The notes under the pieces are model-generated. The model was not told the DNA's origin and ran no database searches. It saw only the letters and a list, made by a program, of their open reading frames with translations. This document shows, in pieces, positions 16,835 through 26,725 of a stretch of 64,000 nucleotides of DNA (positions within the stretch are counted from its first letter, which is position 1; every line of letters starts with the position of its first letter). A program made the translations under genes and the position numbers. Origin of the DNA: Desulfoferula mesophila. GTDB taxonomy: Bacteria; Desulfobacterota; Desulfarculia; Desulfarculales; Desulfarculaceae. Location of the stretch: the NCBI RefSeq assembly GCF_037076455.1, contig NZ_AP028679.1, positions 3,487,501 to 3,551,500 of the forward strand. Reading direction: 5' to 3'.

Positions 16835-17679
16835 TATTTGACGAGAAGGCTAGGTTTGCATGGCTGTGCGCCGCGTCGCTAGGCCCCTAATTCATCGGTA
16901 GTGTCTCAGTTTTGATATTTTATACTGACGCGCTTATTGTCATTGAGCCCCCGTGGGCTTGTGGCAGGCATAAAAATAAGTGGTGGAGCCCGGTGTCCTA
17001 TAAGACAGCGAGTTGCTGGCTTGTCCTACTTGTCCAGGGTCAGGGGCCAGCACCAAGGCTCTTCCGATGGATGCTTAGGGGGCCATTGGACAACACGGTT
17101 GCCCCTTCCGCGTCCAGGTACTATCGACTAACAGGGCACACCGGGTTCCACCACTTACATGGTCCCAAAGACACAGGAGACTTGTCAAGTTAGTTGGGAT
17201 GGGGTCCACAAGCTACTTTTACAACGAAAAGCAGTGCGAGACACCTTGGGTTAAGCAAGGTTGTACTGCCTCGGTGACCGGCCTGAGGTTAGGTAGTAAG
17301 CCCTAGGTTCACTTTCCACAGGGGCACAAAATTTAATCTTTTAGCCGATTACATTCATCCCACCACATGCCCATAGTTTTTCAGTTGCTGGGGGCAAGAT
17401 GCACTGCAAATTAGCGGTGACTGTCCATGAGCGCTCGGCAAAACAAGATTTCCTGGCCGTCGTCACCGCACCTCCCTCTTGACTCCAAATGACTTGCCCC
17501 GTTAAGGATGAAAATCTATAATCTTTCACCCAATCCAAATAATTATTGCGTTGTTCAGCGGAGCGAATGCTAGATTTGGGTCACAAGGCTTCTCCATCGT
17601 GGGGCTGTTGAATTTCGTGACTAATAAATCCAAAAACGTGGCCGCACCTGTTCATTCGACAACTGCGCCTGAACCAAAC
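16835..17679. other. Non-coding stretch right of IS copy 2
   Basis: Short open frames occur (for example 16912-17193 rightward, 17341-17538 leftward) but none has a ribosome-binding site, family resemblance or convincing codon use. The region ends at the GT2 gene, whose frame is open back to TTG 17551. I see no RNA gene or transposon end other than IS copy 2. Confidence 0.45.
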
Positions 17680-18360
17680 ATGGTGTCGGAGGATTGTCCG
17701 GCAGTATCCATAATCGTACCTATTTTCAATGAGGAGGAAAGCATCCCGGACCTCCACGCCGGCTTGCTCCACGTGGCCAACTCTCTGGGAGCCGAAGTCA
17801 TAGTGGTGGATGACGGCTCCGATGACGACACCTCGGAACTGTTGCAACATTGCCGGGGCTTCAACCTGCTGCGAATCCCCCACGGCGGGAAGAGCGCCGC
17901 CTTGGCGGCCGGGCTGGCCAGGGCTCGTGCCCCCATCGCCGTGACCATCGACGCGGACCTGCAGGAAGACCCGGCCCACATCCCGCATATGGTGTCCCTG
18001 GTGAAACAAGGCTTCGATTGCGTACACGGCATCAGGGTGTGCCGCCAAGATGATTTTTGGGGCAAACGCCTGCCCTCCTGGTTTTACAACCAACTTATCT
18101 GGCTGCTTTTCAGCCGCCGCTTCCGGGACATTAACTGCGGCTTGCGTGCCGCTCTCACCGACCGGCTGCGCTCATTGGAGTGGAAACAAGGCACCCACCG
18201 CCTGGTCCCCCTACTGATCCATCTCCAAAACGGCCGGGTCAGGGGCATGCCGGTGCGGCACCGCCGCCGCAAGTGGGGCCAGTCCAAATATGCCACCTCC
18301 CGGCGCTACAAGGTCTCCCTACGTAACCTTCTTAGTTTGCGATTGAACGGTCATGTATGA
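17680..18360 (+). CDS. Family 2 glycosyltransferase (DPM1-like)
   Basis: GT-A fold enzyme: AVSIIVPIFNEEESIPDLHA at the N-terminus, VIVVDDGSDDDT (nucleotide-binding DDGS), ITIDADLQEDP (DxD-type metal site) and a C-terminal KWGQSKY motif typical of dolichol/undecaprenyl-phosphate sugar transferases. No C-terminal membrane segments are present. ATG 17680 is chosen because the domain starts 7 residues later, but no clear ribosome-binding site exists; GTG 17617 or TTG 17551 are in-frame alternatives. It overlaps the next gene by 8 bp, so it works in the same pathway, probably charging a lipid carrier. Confidence 0.85.
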   Translation: MVSEDCPAVSIIVPIFNEEESIPDLHAGLLHVANSLGAEVIVVDDGSDDDTSELLQHCRGFNLLRIPHGGKSAALAAGLARARAPIAVTIDADLQEDPAHIPHMVSLVKQGFDCVHGIRVCRQDDFWGKRLPSWFYNQLIWLLFSRRFRDINCGLRAALTDRLRSLEWKQGTHRLVPLLIHLQNGRVRGMPVRHRRRKWGQSKYATSRRYKVSLRNLLSLRLNGHV

Positions 18361-19633
18361 CGCTATTGTGTTGGGCGGCGGCTACTCCGGCTTGGCCGCC
18401 GCTCGCAGCTTGATGCACAGCGGAGCCGGGTGTCTACTGCTGGAAGCCGGCGACGGCCTCGGAGGGGCGGGCCGTTGCGGGCCGGTGGCCGGTGAATCAG
18501 TGGAGTGGTTTTATCACCACATCAAACCTCATGACACCTTTATTCTAGATTTGATCGGGCAGATGGGCCTTGAGAACTCCCTGCTGTGGCGGGAGACCTC
18601 CATGGCCTTCTACCTGGGCCAGCGGCTCTACCCTTTCAGCCGTCCCCAGGACCTGCTTCGCTTCGCTCCATTCACCCTGGCGGACAAGATGCGCTTCTGC
18701 GCGGGCATGCTCAGCTCGCGCTTCACCAAGAGCCAAAACCTGGCCGGGGTAAGCGCCAAGGACTGGATCGTACGACACTGGGGCCCCAGCGTGTACCACA
18801 AGATGATGGCCCCCTTGATGCGCAACAAGTTCGGCATCCCCCCGGAGCGGGTGTGCGCCGGTTTCCTGCACGGACGCATCAAAGGGCTCTCGGACACCAA
18901 GTCCAAGGGGGTGGGCGGCGAGATGTTGGGCTATTTGGACGGTGGACTGGACCGCCTGACCCGCCGCCTAGCCCAGGAGCTGGCCATCGGCGCGGAGGTG
19001 AAGCTGCAATCACCGGTCACCACCTTGGAGCGCACCAAGGACGGCTACATGGTGCACGCCGGGGGCCTGAGCCACACCTCCAAGGTGGTGATCAACACCC
19101 TGCCGCTTAACTACTTCGCCAAGCTGCCGGCGAACTTCAACTTTGACAACCAGGTGAAGTACCAGGGCGTGGTTTGCGCACTCATGGCCCTGGAGAGGCC
19201 CCTGGATTTGCCCTATTGGACAAACATCCTGGAGCCTGGCTTCTCTTTTAAGGTGCTGGTGAACCAGTCTTTGCTGGGCCCCCACCGCGCCAATCTGATT
19301 TACTGTTCGTCGTACCTGCCCGACGACCACCCCTTAATAAGCGCACCGGCCGACCAGGTGCGCGAGCTTTACCTAAAGGATCTTAGGACTATGGCGGGCA
19401 CGGTAAAGCTCAAGGATTGCTTGGTGACCCAAAGCCCGGTGGCCACCCCGGTGTTCGACGTGGACTACCGGAAACAAACCCATGATCTACAATACCGCCT
19501 TCCTGGCGTTTTCTTCGCGGGCAACGCCACCATCTATCCCCACAGCCGCACCGTCAGCAGCGTGGTAGGCTCGGGGCAGCGAGCGGCGGCCCTAGCCCTG
19601 GAGCACCTGGCCGCCGGTGCTCGGGCGGTCTGA
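18353..19633 (+). CDS. FAD-dependent amine-oxidase/desaturase-like protein
   Basis: The N-terminal dinucleotide motif YDAIVLGGGYSGLAAARSL, an LLLEAGDGLGG second motif and a C-terminal VFFAGNATIYPHSRTVSSVV FAD-binding segment define the protoporphyrinogen-oxidase/UDP-galactopyranose-mutase-like superfamily (426 aa). The substrate is unknown. A neighbouring GT2 and radical SAM enzyme suggest modification of a lipid-linked sugar or a polyprenyl/carotenoid-like substrate. ATG 18353 overlaps the GT2 stop. The cluster lies between IS21 copies 2 and 3. Confidence 0.85.
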   Translation: MYDAIVLGGGYSGLAAARSLMHSGAGCLLLEAGDGLGGAGRCGPVAGESVEWFYHHIKPHDTFILDLIGQMGLENSLLWRETSMAFYLGQRLYPFSRPQDLLRFAPFTLADKMRFCAGMLSSRFTKSQNLAGVSAKDWIVRHWGPSVYHKMMAPLMRNKFGIPPERVCAGFLHGRIKGLSDTKSKGVGGEMLGYLDGGLDRLTRRLAQELAIGAEVKLQSPVTTLERTKDGYMVHAGGLSHTSKVVINTLPLNYFAKLPANFNFDNQVKYQGVVCALMALERPLDLPYWTNILEPGFSFKVLVNQSLLGPHRANLIYCSSYLPDDHPLISAPADQVRELYLKDLRTMAGTVKLKDCLVTQSPVATPVFDVDYRKQTHDLQYRLPGVFFAGNATIYPHSRTVSSVVGSGQRAAALALEHLAAGARAV

Positions 19634-19658
19634 GTCTAATAAAGGAGAGACAGAAACG

Positions 19659-21092
19659 GTGCAGGTTCTTTTCGTGGCGGACATCAAGAACTTCGCCCTA
19701 GGCGGCTTCGAGCCTTTGGGAGTGGAATACCTCTCGGCCTGTTTAAAAAAGGCTGGCCACACCCCATATATCTGCGACCTGGACCTCACCGACGCGGTAA
19801 CCACGGTAAAAGAGCACGATATCAAGCTGGTGGCTTACAGTGTGGTCACCGGAGCCCATCAGCGCTTTGCCGAGTTCAACCGCCGCCTTAAGCGCCTGGT
19901 GCCGCTAACTAGCATCTTCGGCGGGCCACACCCTACCTTTGTACCCTCAGTGTTGGAAGACGAACCGGGTCTGGACCTTATTTGCGTGGGCGAGGGCGAG
20001 AGCGCCCTGGTACAGCTTTGCGACCGCTTGGAGCAGGGTCGTAACCTTGAGGGCATTCCCAACCTGCGCCGCAAGAAGGATGGTGAGATAGACGCCGGGC
20101 CGGTGGAGCCAGGCCAGCGCTCCCTAGACGACCTGCCCTTCCCGGACCGAGCTTTGCTCTACGAAAAATTCCCACATCTGGCCCGCACCCCCATGAAGAC
20201 GGTGCTGGCCGGGCGGGGTTGCACCTTCAAGTGCTCTTACTGCTTTCACCGCGACTTTATGACCAAGCACGGGCTGAAGAACAAAGTGCGTATGCGCCGG
20301 GTGGATTTGCTAGTGGAGGAGTTGGCCGGACTCAGGGACAACTATCCGGTGCAGTTCTTCCGCTTCGTGGACGCCTCCCTAGGCTTCAGCAAGAAGTGGC
20401 TGCGAGAGTTCGCCCCGGCCTATGCCCGCGGAGTGGGGGTGCCCTTCAGTTGCGCCCTGAACCCCCTACAAGCCGATGATGAGGTGATGAACCTACTCAA
20501 GCAGGCGGGCTGCCACAGCGTGAACTGGTCGGTGGAGACTGGCGATGAAGGAATCCGGCGCACCATCCTCAACCGCCCGGTGCCTGATGAGAAGATCTTC
20601 GCCATGGGCCGCCTGCTCAAAAAACATGGCCTGGTGAGCTGGGTGCAAAACATGGTGGGCCTGCCCGGAGGCTCCCTGGAGGCAGACTTCAAGACCCTGG
20701 ATATGAACATTGCCCTGAAGCCCGCATTTTCCACGGTATCGTTCCTGACCCCTTACCCCGGCACTCCCATCCGCGACATGGCCCAGGAGATGGGTCTGTT
20801 CGACGGCGACCTCAGCGGCCTGGACCAGGCCTATTTTCACGGCACGGTACTAAAGGTGGAGCGGCGCAAGGAACTGGCCAACCTTGGTAGGCTCTTCGCC
20901 CTTACCGTGGAGTTCCCCTGGCTGCGACCCTACGTACCCGGCCTGATCCGTCTGCCTCTGGGCCCCTTATATGAGGTGCTGCGCAAGGGATGGAAGGGCT
21001 GGTGCATGGTCAACCGGGTGATGCCCAACCGGCCTACGGCCGGGGACTTCGCCCTCACGGCCTGGCGTCTTTTATCTGGGGCCGCCGGGTAA
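19659..21092 (+). CDS. B12-binding domain radical SAM protein
   Basis: Residues about 1-140 form a cobalamin-binding Rossmann-like domain (FEPLGVEYLSACLKKAGH, SIFGGPHPTF, CVGEGESAL). The radical SAM core follows with CTFKCSYC (CxxxCxxC Fe-S ligands) at about residues 186-193, then FVDASLGFSKKWL and NWSVETGDEGIRR. GTG 19659 follows AAAGGAGAG; upstream in-frame codons lie in the previous gene's end. Class B enzymes of this type often methylate unreactive carbons or act on lipids. Its 3' end overlaps the leftward gene at 21072 by 21 bp. Confidence 0.9.
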   Translation: MQVLFVADIKNFALGGFEPLGVEYLSACLKKAGHTPYICDLDLTDAVTTVKEHDIKLVAYSVVTGAHQRFAEFNRRLKRLVPLTSIFGGPHPTFVPSVLEDEPGLDLICVGEGESALVQLCDRLEQGRNLEGIPNLRRKKDGEIDAGPVEPGQRSLDDLPFPDRALLYEKFPHLARTPMKTVLAGRGCTFKCSYCFHRDFMTKHGLKNKVRMRRVDLLVEELAGLRDNYPVQFFRFVDASLGFSKKWLREFAPAYARGVGVPFSCALNPLQADDEVMNLLKQAGCHSVNWSVETGDEGIRRTILNRPVPDEKIFAMGRLLKKHGLVSWVQNMVGLPGGSLEADFKTLDMNIALKPAFSTVSFLTPYPGTPIRDMAQEMGLFDGDLSGLDQAYFHGTVLKVERRKELANLGRLFALTVEFPWLRPYVPGLIRLPLGPLYEVLRKGWKGWCMVNRVMPNRPTAGDFALTAWRLLSGAAG

Positions 21093-23378
21093 CAGCTCCA
21101 AGCGGTCCACCAACAAGTAGCAATCCCGCTGGGCGCAGGAACGCCAAACCAAGCTAACTCTGTGCCAGCCCTTTTTCAATATTAGAAGTCCTGTCTCCAA
21201 GGTGCGCCCCTGGTCGAAGACCAGGCCGGGCAGCGGCCACCTGTCTAGGCGCAGCACCACCTCGCCTGGGCTTCCCGCCCGGGCCACCAATCTAAGGCGA
21301 ACAGGCCCACCGGGGAAAAACAAACGCCCGCTGATAATGCCTTCGTTGCTCACGCTGCGGCCGTGCATGTCCCAAGGGAAGGCGTTTTCCACCCACAAGG
21401 GGGCTTGCCGCCCGCCATGCATCAGCTCGGCCTCTAGGACCCTAAGTGGCCAAAGCTTGGCCCCCACCAGCGGAGCCGAGGCTAGCAGGGCCAGGCTCAG
21501 CACCAGCACCACCACTTCCCTGGTGCATAGCCGCCAGGTGGCTGGTTGGGCGGGCGGGGCGTTCCTCCAGGACAACCAGGCCAGGCCCAGTAGACCCAGG
21601 GCGGTCAGGGCAGCGTACCAGGGCAAGAGCGGTGAATAGACAAAGGTGCTGGGCAGCAGGTGGTAAAAATCCAAGCCCAATTTTTTTTGGAGCAAAGACA
21701 CCACCGGGTTTATCAGGCCCGAGCGGCCCCAGCGCAGGGCGGGCACAATCACCATTACCAGGGTATAGGCAAGGCCCCACAGGGCCACCGCCCAGGCCAC
21801 CAGTCGCCACCAGGGCCGGGCCAGGGCTGAGAGCATTACCCCCAAAAACAAGGCCAGGGCCGGAAAGGCCACCAGGTACAGACGGGCGGGCAGGTCAAAG
21901 CCTCCTTGCCAGCGGTACCAGCGCATCAGGCACACCATGCCCACGTAGACCACCACCGGGGCCAGGGCCGTGATCGCCGGCCGGGGGAAGCGGCGCAGGG
22001 CGGCTGGAATGCCGGCCAAGGCCAACAGGATCACCGGGGCGGTGAGCAAAAGGCCAAAGGTCTGATCCAGGACCAGACCGCCGAACATCACCCATAGAGG
22101 CATCCATAATTGGTCGCAGCGGGCCCAAATACCCAGTCCATAGCGGAGTTCATACAAGAAAGAGGCGCTTCCCCAGAAATAAGAGTGAGGCCAGCCCCCG
22201 GCGGACAGCGCCAGTGCCGCCAACAGCGCCAGCACCGCCGCGCCCAGGGCTGCCAGCAGGGCCCGGCGCGCGCCCACCTGGGACTCCAGCCACCAGAAAG
22301 AAGCCGCAACGAGCAGCCCGCCGCCCAAGGCGGCCAGGCGAAACTTGATGAAGTAAAGAAAGACGCTTACCGCCAACAGGCCCAAGCCCGCGGCAAGGGG
22401 TCGGCGCGGCGCAGCCAAGGCCAGGCGCAGGCCCACCACCACCAGCAGCATGCCCGGCGCCTCGACGAGAGCATGCTGCCCCAGGCACAGCACCGGCCCC
22501 ATGCACAACACCAGCCCTGCACTGAGCGCTGCCGTGCCTTTGCCCAAACCGGCGCGCAGCAACCAAGCATAGAGCTGCCCGGCAAACAGGGCCATGATGC
22601 CAGCGAAAAACAGCATCACCCCAAGGCGGCCGCTCAAAGCGTAGGCTGGGTATAGGAACAATGGAAAGTAAGAGTGGGAAGATTCCAAGCTCCAACGCAG
22701 GCCGTCGCTCCATTGGCAAAAGTAGAACTCGCGGAACTCTTTGTGGCTTACCGTGGCCTTTTGGTCCAGTGTGCCGTGTTGGGCTAGGCTCTGGGCCAGG
22801 AGCAAATAGGAAACTTCGTCCCCAGCGGTGCTGGATGCCTGCTTCACCCACAGGCTGGTCATGGCCATGATGGCAAACACCGCCAGGAAAATGGCCGCGT
22901 GCCTTCGCCAGCCCAGGGTTTCTTCGGTCTGGGGCCGCAACCAAGCCGACCACAGCAGCAGCAACAGCAGGGACGCCTTGGCTGCCAGCAGGGCCACTAC
23001 CCCCAGAGCCATGGGTAGCATGCCCACGCCAGGGCGGCCCCACCACCAGGCCCCAAGGGCCACCGCTCCTAACAGGGCGTACGAGGCCATATCCCATGCA
23101 CGCACCTTGCCCGCCGTCACCGATGGCCTGCGTTGCGCGGGGAGCAGCCACAGTAGCATTTCCAGGAAAAAGCTTCCAACTAGGGCTAGGCCGGGGAGGG
23201 TGAGAAAAGCAAAGTATCTCAGGCCCCAGGGTTGTACGCACCCCCAGAGCCCGGTGGGAGCCGCATTGGGCAACACCAAAAAGTCCCATAGCCAGCGCAA
23301 AAGTACGGCTGCGGCCAAAGCCAAAAGTGCGCTTACAAAGAGGTGGGCCAAAGAAGAGCTTTTAGAGTTACGGAGCAA
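21072..23378 (-). CDS. Polytopic membrane glycosyltransferase-like protein (768 aa)
   Basis: About 12-14 hydrophobic segments in residues 10-620, with a luminal-loop motif STAGDEVSYLLLAQSLAQHG resembling the GT39/GT83 (PMT/ArnT-like) pattern with an acidic pair in the first long loop. The C-terminal about 110 residues are soluble and strand-rich (RLFFPGGPVRLRLVARAGSPG). Such proteins transfer sugars from lipid carriers outside the membrane. The frame opens with TTG at 23378 and no clear ribosome-binding site, so a start further downstream is possible. It converges on the radical SAM gene with a 21-bp overlap. Confidence 0.8.
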   Translation of the reverse strand: MLRNSKSSSLAHLFVSALLALAAAVLLRWLWDFLVLPNAAPTGLWGCVQPWGLRYFAFLTLPGLALVGSFFLEMLLWLLPAQRRPSVTAGKVRAWDMASYALLGAVALGAWWWGRPGVGMLPMALGVVALLAAKASLLLLLLWSAWLRPQTEETLGWRRHAAIFLAVFAIMAMTSLWVKQASSTAGDEVSYLLLAQSLAQHGTLDQKATVSHKEFREFYFCQWSDGLRWSLESSHSYFPLFLYPAYALSGRLGVMLFFAGIMALFAGQLYAWLLRAGLGKGTAALSAGLVLCMGPVLCLGQHALVEAPGMLLVVVGLRLALAAPRRPLAAGLGLLAVSVFLYFIKFRLAALGGGLLVAASFWWLESQVGARRALLAALGAAVLALLAALALSAGGWPHSYFWGSASFLYELRYGLGIWARCDQLWMPLWVMFGGLVLDQTFGLLLTAPVILLALAGIPAALRRFPRPAITALAPVVVYVGMVCLMRWYRWQGGFDLPARLYLVAFPALALFLGVMLSALARPWWRLVAWAVALWGLAYTLVMVIVPALRWGRSGLINPVVSLLQKKLGLDFYHLLPSTFVYSPLLPWYAALTALGLLGLAWLSWRNAPPAQPATWRLCTREVVVLVLSLALLASAPLVGAKLWPLRVLEAELMHGGRQAPLWVENAFPWDMHGRSVSNEGIISGRLFFPGGPVRLRLVARAGSPGEVVLRLDRWPLPGLVFDQGRTLETGLLILKKGWHRVSLVWRSCAQRDCYLLVDRLELLPGGPR

Positions 23379-23982
23379 GGAGTTGCACTAGCTAACAGTA
23401 TTGAGGTTAGCAATTTATGTAACCCATGGGTGCTCTACGATTCAACGTAGTAGACGCTATAATACATTACAAGGCCGGCATGTTGGAAACTATTTACTTA
23501 GGAAAATCGGTAGGTAGAGTTTGGATGACTGACTTTCTCTCGCTTTTTAGGTCCACCTGTCGGGTTAGGATTTTAGGTCCATTGCATTTTGGAAGACCGA
23601 GTTCGGCGGCTTAGGTTTTTGACCTGAATATAGGTGACACTTTGTTCAGGTAGGACAGGCAAGCTATGTCGCAAAAGACATGCCGACAATTCAGATAATG
23701 CTAAGCAAACTAAACCGGCCCGAAGCCACCTGTTTGTATTACTTGCAAAGTCTCCGTTCATTTGGGAGGTCCGACGGAGATTGCACCTAGCAATTCCTAC
23801 CTACACCTACCTTTGCATCCACCGCTAAACCCTCAAACTTGCATTTTGACTACGAGCGTGGCAACCCAACTATCAGAATTTCTTCAGTTATTCTGAATGA
23901 ACTCTTGACGAACCCGGCGAAAACCCCGTAGAAGTTGCAATTAATACCCTAGCAAGTAAGGGGGTTTTATGGTGTCGAAGGC
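23379..23982. other. Non-coding stretch left of IS copy 3 (604 bp)
   Basis: No gene with support. An inverted pair AAAACCCC (about 23921-23928) / GGGGGTTTT (about 23960-23968) with a 31-nt spacer lies just outside the IS end. It may be a terminator or the end of another decayed element. Confidence 0.4.
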
Positions 23983-24071
23983 TGTAAATGGCGGTCCAAA
24001 AGCGAGACGATTTTAGTGGCGGTTGAAAACCGTGACACATTGATTCAGTTTTCTTCAGGTGTTTTGGTGCG

Positions 24072-25634
24072 ATGGAGGCCATGGTGGCTTCCAGGCCAGG
24101 ACTCTCTGGAGGAGCGGAAGGGGTGTACACGGACATGGATCAATGGGCCCGGATCAGACTTGAGTTGCGCGATGGCCAGGCGAGCAAGCGCGAGTTAATG
24201 CGTAGAGAGGGCATCCATTGGGATACCCTGCAAAAGATTCAGAATTTTCCCGAGCCTCCCGGATACCGGCTCAGCACCCCCCGAGCCAAGCCCAAGCTTG
24301 GCCCCTACCTTGAGTTGATCGCCCGGATCATAAAAGAGGACAAAAAGGTTCCCAAGAAGCAAAGGCACACGGCCACGCGCATATATCACCGCATCAAGGA
24401 GGCGGGTTATCAGGGCAAGTACACCCAGGTAAAGGAGGCGGTGCGCGCAATCAAGCGCGTGAGCCAGGAGGTGTACATGCCCCTGGTCCATCGTCCCGGC
24501 GAGGCGCAGGTGGACTTTGGCTATGCCCTGGCCAAGGTTTCCGGGGAGCTTCGCAAGATAGCGCTTTTTATCATGGCCTTGCCGTACTCCGATGCCTTTT
24601 TCGTGGCGGCCTTCGACAAGGAGTGCAGCGAGAGCTACTGGGAAGGGCATGCCAGGGCGTTCGAGTTTTTCGGTGGGGTGCCCCACCGGATCAGTTACGA
24701 CAATAGCAAGGTCCTGGTTTCCAAGATCATAGGGCCTCATGAGCGCAAGCTGACCGATGGTTTTCTCAAGCTGCAGAGCCATTACCTTTTTCGGGAGCAT
24801 TTTTGTCGGGTGCGGCGTCCAAACGAGAAGGGCGTGGTGGAAGGGGTGGTCAAGTACGCCCGGCAGAATTTTTTGGTGCCAGTGCCCCAGGTGAAGGACC
24901 TGGCCGAGCTCAATGCCATGCTTTTAAGGCAGTGCCGCGACGACATGAAGCGCCGTTTGCGTGGCAAGGGCGGTAGCAAGGCCGAGGTTTTGCAGGAAGA
25001 CCAGACAGCCTTTGTCCCCCTGCCTCCCTCCCGCTTCGATGCCTGCCGCAAACAGCCTACCCGGGCCAATTCATTGTCCCTGGTCCGCTTCGACGACAAT
25101 GACTACTCGGTGCCGGTGGCTTGTGCCCACCATGAAATTGTGGCCAAGGGCTATGTGGATCGGGTGGTGCTCTGCCACCATGACGTGGTGGTGGCCCGCC
25201 ACTCCCGATCCTGGGGCAAGGAAGGGGTGTTTTTCGACTACCGGCATTATCTGCCCTTGCTGGAGCGCAAGCCTGGCTCCCTGGACCACGCCCGCCCCCT
25301 GGCTGACCTAGATCTGTCTGAGTGCTTTGAGGTCTTGAGGCGGCGGCTGGTGGCCGGGGAAGACATGCCTGGCCAGGGCACCCGTAAATACATAAAGGTC
25401 CTACGTTTGCTGGAGGACCACTCCATGGCCAGACTGAAGCGGGCGGTGGAGCAGGCATTGTACGCGGGAGCCTATGCCCCGGAGGCCATTGTCCACCTGC
25501 TGGAGCCGCCATCATCAGGGCCCGCGGCCACCTTCCTGCTGGACGGTCGTGAGCACCTGGGCCGAGTGAGCGTGGCCGGGCCCGATATCACAGTCTATGA
25601 CTCCCTCCTCGCGCAGGGAGGGGCGCTGTCATGA
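24072..25634 (+). CDS. istA: IS21 transposase IstA
   Basis: Same 520-residue product as the copies at 15.2 and 36.1 kb, with the DDE residues D148, D210 and the Glu of NEKGVVEG. It reads rightward and overlaps istB by 4 bp. Confidence 0.97.
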   Translation: MEAMVASRPGLSGGAEGVYTDMDQWARIRLELRDGQASKRELMRREGIHWDTLQKIQNFPEPPGYRLSTPRAKPKLGPYLELIARIIKEDKKVPKKQRHTATRIYHRIKEAGYQGKYTQVKEAVRAIKRVSQEVYMPLVHRPGEAQVDFGYALAKVSGELRKIALFIMALPYSDAFFVAAFDKECSESYWEGHARAFEFFGGVPHRISYDNSKVLVSKIIGPHERKLTDGFLKLQSHYLFREHFCRVRRPNEKGVVEGVVKYARQNFLVPVPQVKDLAELNAMLLRQCRDDMKRRLRGKGGSKAEVLQEDQTAFVPLPPSRFDACRKQPTRANSLSLVRFDDNDYSVPVACAHHEIVAKGYVDRVVLCHHDVVVARHSRSWGKEGVFFDYRHYLPLLERKPGSLDHARPLADLDLSECFEVLRRRLVAGEDMPGQGTRKYIKVLRLLEDHSMARLKRAVEQALYAGAYAPEAIVHLLEPPSSGPAATFLLDGREHLGRVSVAGPDITVYDSLLAQGGALS

Positions 25635-26407
25635 AGGACCAGGACAAACCCACCGTGCTCTTGGAGTACCACCTCAAAAAGCTGAAGCTGCCCACCATTC
25701 TCCGGGAATACGCGGCCATGGCCAAGGTCTGCAGCCAAGACCGCTCCGATTACATGACCTACCTGCTGCGCCTGACCGAGCGGGAGCTTCTGGACCGCGA
25801 GAAGCGGGCAGCCGAAAGGCGCATCAAGCAAGCCGCCTTTCCGGTGATCAAGACCATGGACACCTTTGATTTCAAGGCACAGCCCTCCATCAATCAGCAG
25901 TTGGTCAGGGAGCTGATGAGGGGCGAGTACATCGCCAAAAAGGAAAACGTGCTCCTGATCGGAAACTCCGGCACCGGCAAGACCCACCTGGCCAGCGCCA
26001 TGGCCTTTGCGGCCTGCGCCCAGGGAAGCAAGGTGAAATTCTACAGCGCCACCGCCCTGGTCACAGAGCTCATGGAATGCCGCGAGGAAAGACGTCTGCA
26101 ACGCCTGCAGAAACAGCTCCAGCGCCTACACCTGCTGGTCATCGATGAACTGGGCTATGTGCCCTTCTCCAAGATAGGCGCTCAAATGCTATTCGAGGTG
26201 GTGGGTAGGGCATATGAACAACAAAGCCTCATGATCACCACCAATCTCCCTTTCCAGCAATGGACGGAGGTCTTCGGCTCCGAAAGACTCACCGGTGCAC
26301 TGCTGGACAGACTGACCCATAGGTGCCACATCATCGAGGCCAATGGAGAAAGCTACCGGCTCCGCCAAGCCAAAAGACGATCCCAGGCAAAGCCCAAAAC
26401 CAACTAA
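25631..26407 (+). CDS. istB: IS21 helper ATPase IstB
   Basis: 258-residue AAA+ ATPase identical in translation to the other copies; Walker A GNSGTGKT and Walker B LLVIDELGY are intact. It starts in the istA stop (ATGA). Confidence 0.97.
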   Translation: MKDQDKPTVLLEYHLKKLKLPTILREYAAMAKVCSQDRSDYMTYLLRLTERELLDREKRAAERRIKQAAFPVIKTMDTFDFKAQPSINQQLVRELMRGEYIAKKENVLLIGNSGTGKTHLASAMAFAACAQGSKVKFYSATALVTELMECREERRLQRLQKQLQRLHLLVIDELGYVPFSKIGAQMLFEVVGRAYEQQSLMITTNLPFQQWTEVFGSERLTGALLDRLTHRCHIIEANGESYRLRQAKRRSQAKPKTN

Positions 26408-26558
26408 GGCAAGATCATGATTGACAGCATGAACAACAGGACTATATCTCTAAAACAAGTGTCACGGTTTTAGACCGCCAACTGTCCCGCACTTACTCCG
26501 CCATTCACAGCGGTAGTGCGCCGACCTCGGCCATAAGCCAGCGGGGTCACCAAATTTG

Positions 26559-26725
26559 ACCCACCCAGAAGCCGTTTTCGCAGCCCTCGGACGGCTCGGG
26601 GTCGCGCCCGTCCAGGACGATGGTAGCGCCCTCTTGCCCGGCCTTGCCGATCCAGCCGGTGAGAAGTCCATCTTTACCACGATCAGCGACAGGGCCATGC
26701 AGCGCTGGCCGGCGCAACCGAATGC
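26559..26725 (-). pseudogene. mmsA: Methylmalonate-semialdehyde dehydrogenase fragment (internally deleted)
   Basis: Reading leftward from 26725, AFGCAGQRCMALSLIVV (catalytic Cys region of CoA-acylating aldehyde dehydrogenases of the MmsA type) runs to 26675. The frame then shifts to GWIGKAGQEGATIVLDGRD and GCENGFWVG. In intact family members these segments are separated by about 45 residues, so an internal deletion with frameshift has joined them. Similarity stops about 50 bp before the IS copy 3 end. It is a non-functional remnant of a valine or propionate pathway gene. Confidence 0.75.

Larger units (their letters stand above)
23983..26509 (+). mobile_element. IS21-family element, copy 3 (complete, inverted, 2527 bp)
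   Basis: Begins TGTAAATGGCGG at 23983 and ends CCGCCATTCACA at 26509, opposite in orientation to copies 2 and 4. Length and protein translations equal the other copies. Flanks (left GAAGGC, right GCGGTA) show no target duplication. The right flank is a decayed mmsA fragment. Confidence 0.97.

Noticed and set aside
16912-17193. 93-aa rightward frame right of IS copy 2
   Set aside because: No ribosome-binding site, no family resemblance and unusual composition; treated as non-coding.
22150-23289. Leftward 379-aa open frame
   Set aside because: Overlaps the 768-aa membrane protein in another frame; Gly/Pro/Arg-rich without any domain, a high-GC artefact.
23426-23828. Short frames left of IS copy 3
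   Set aside because: Two overlapping 62-64 aa frames on both strands without start signals or recognisable motifs.
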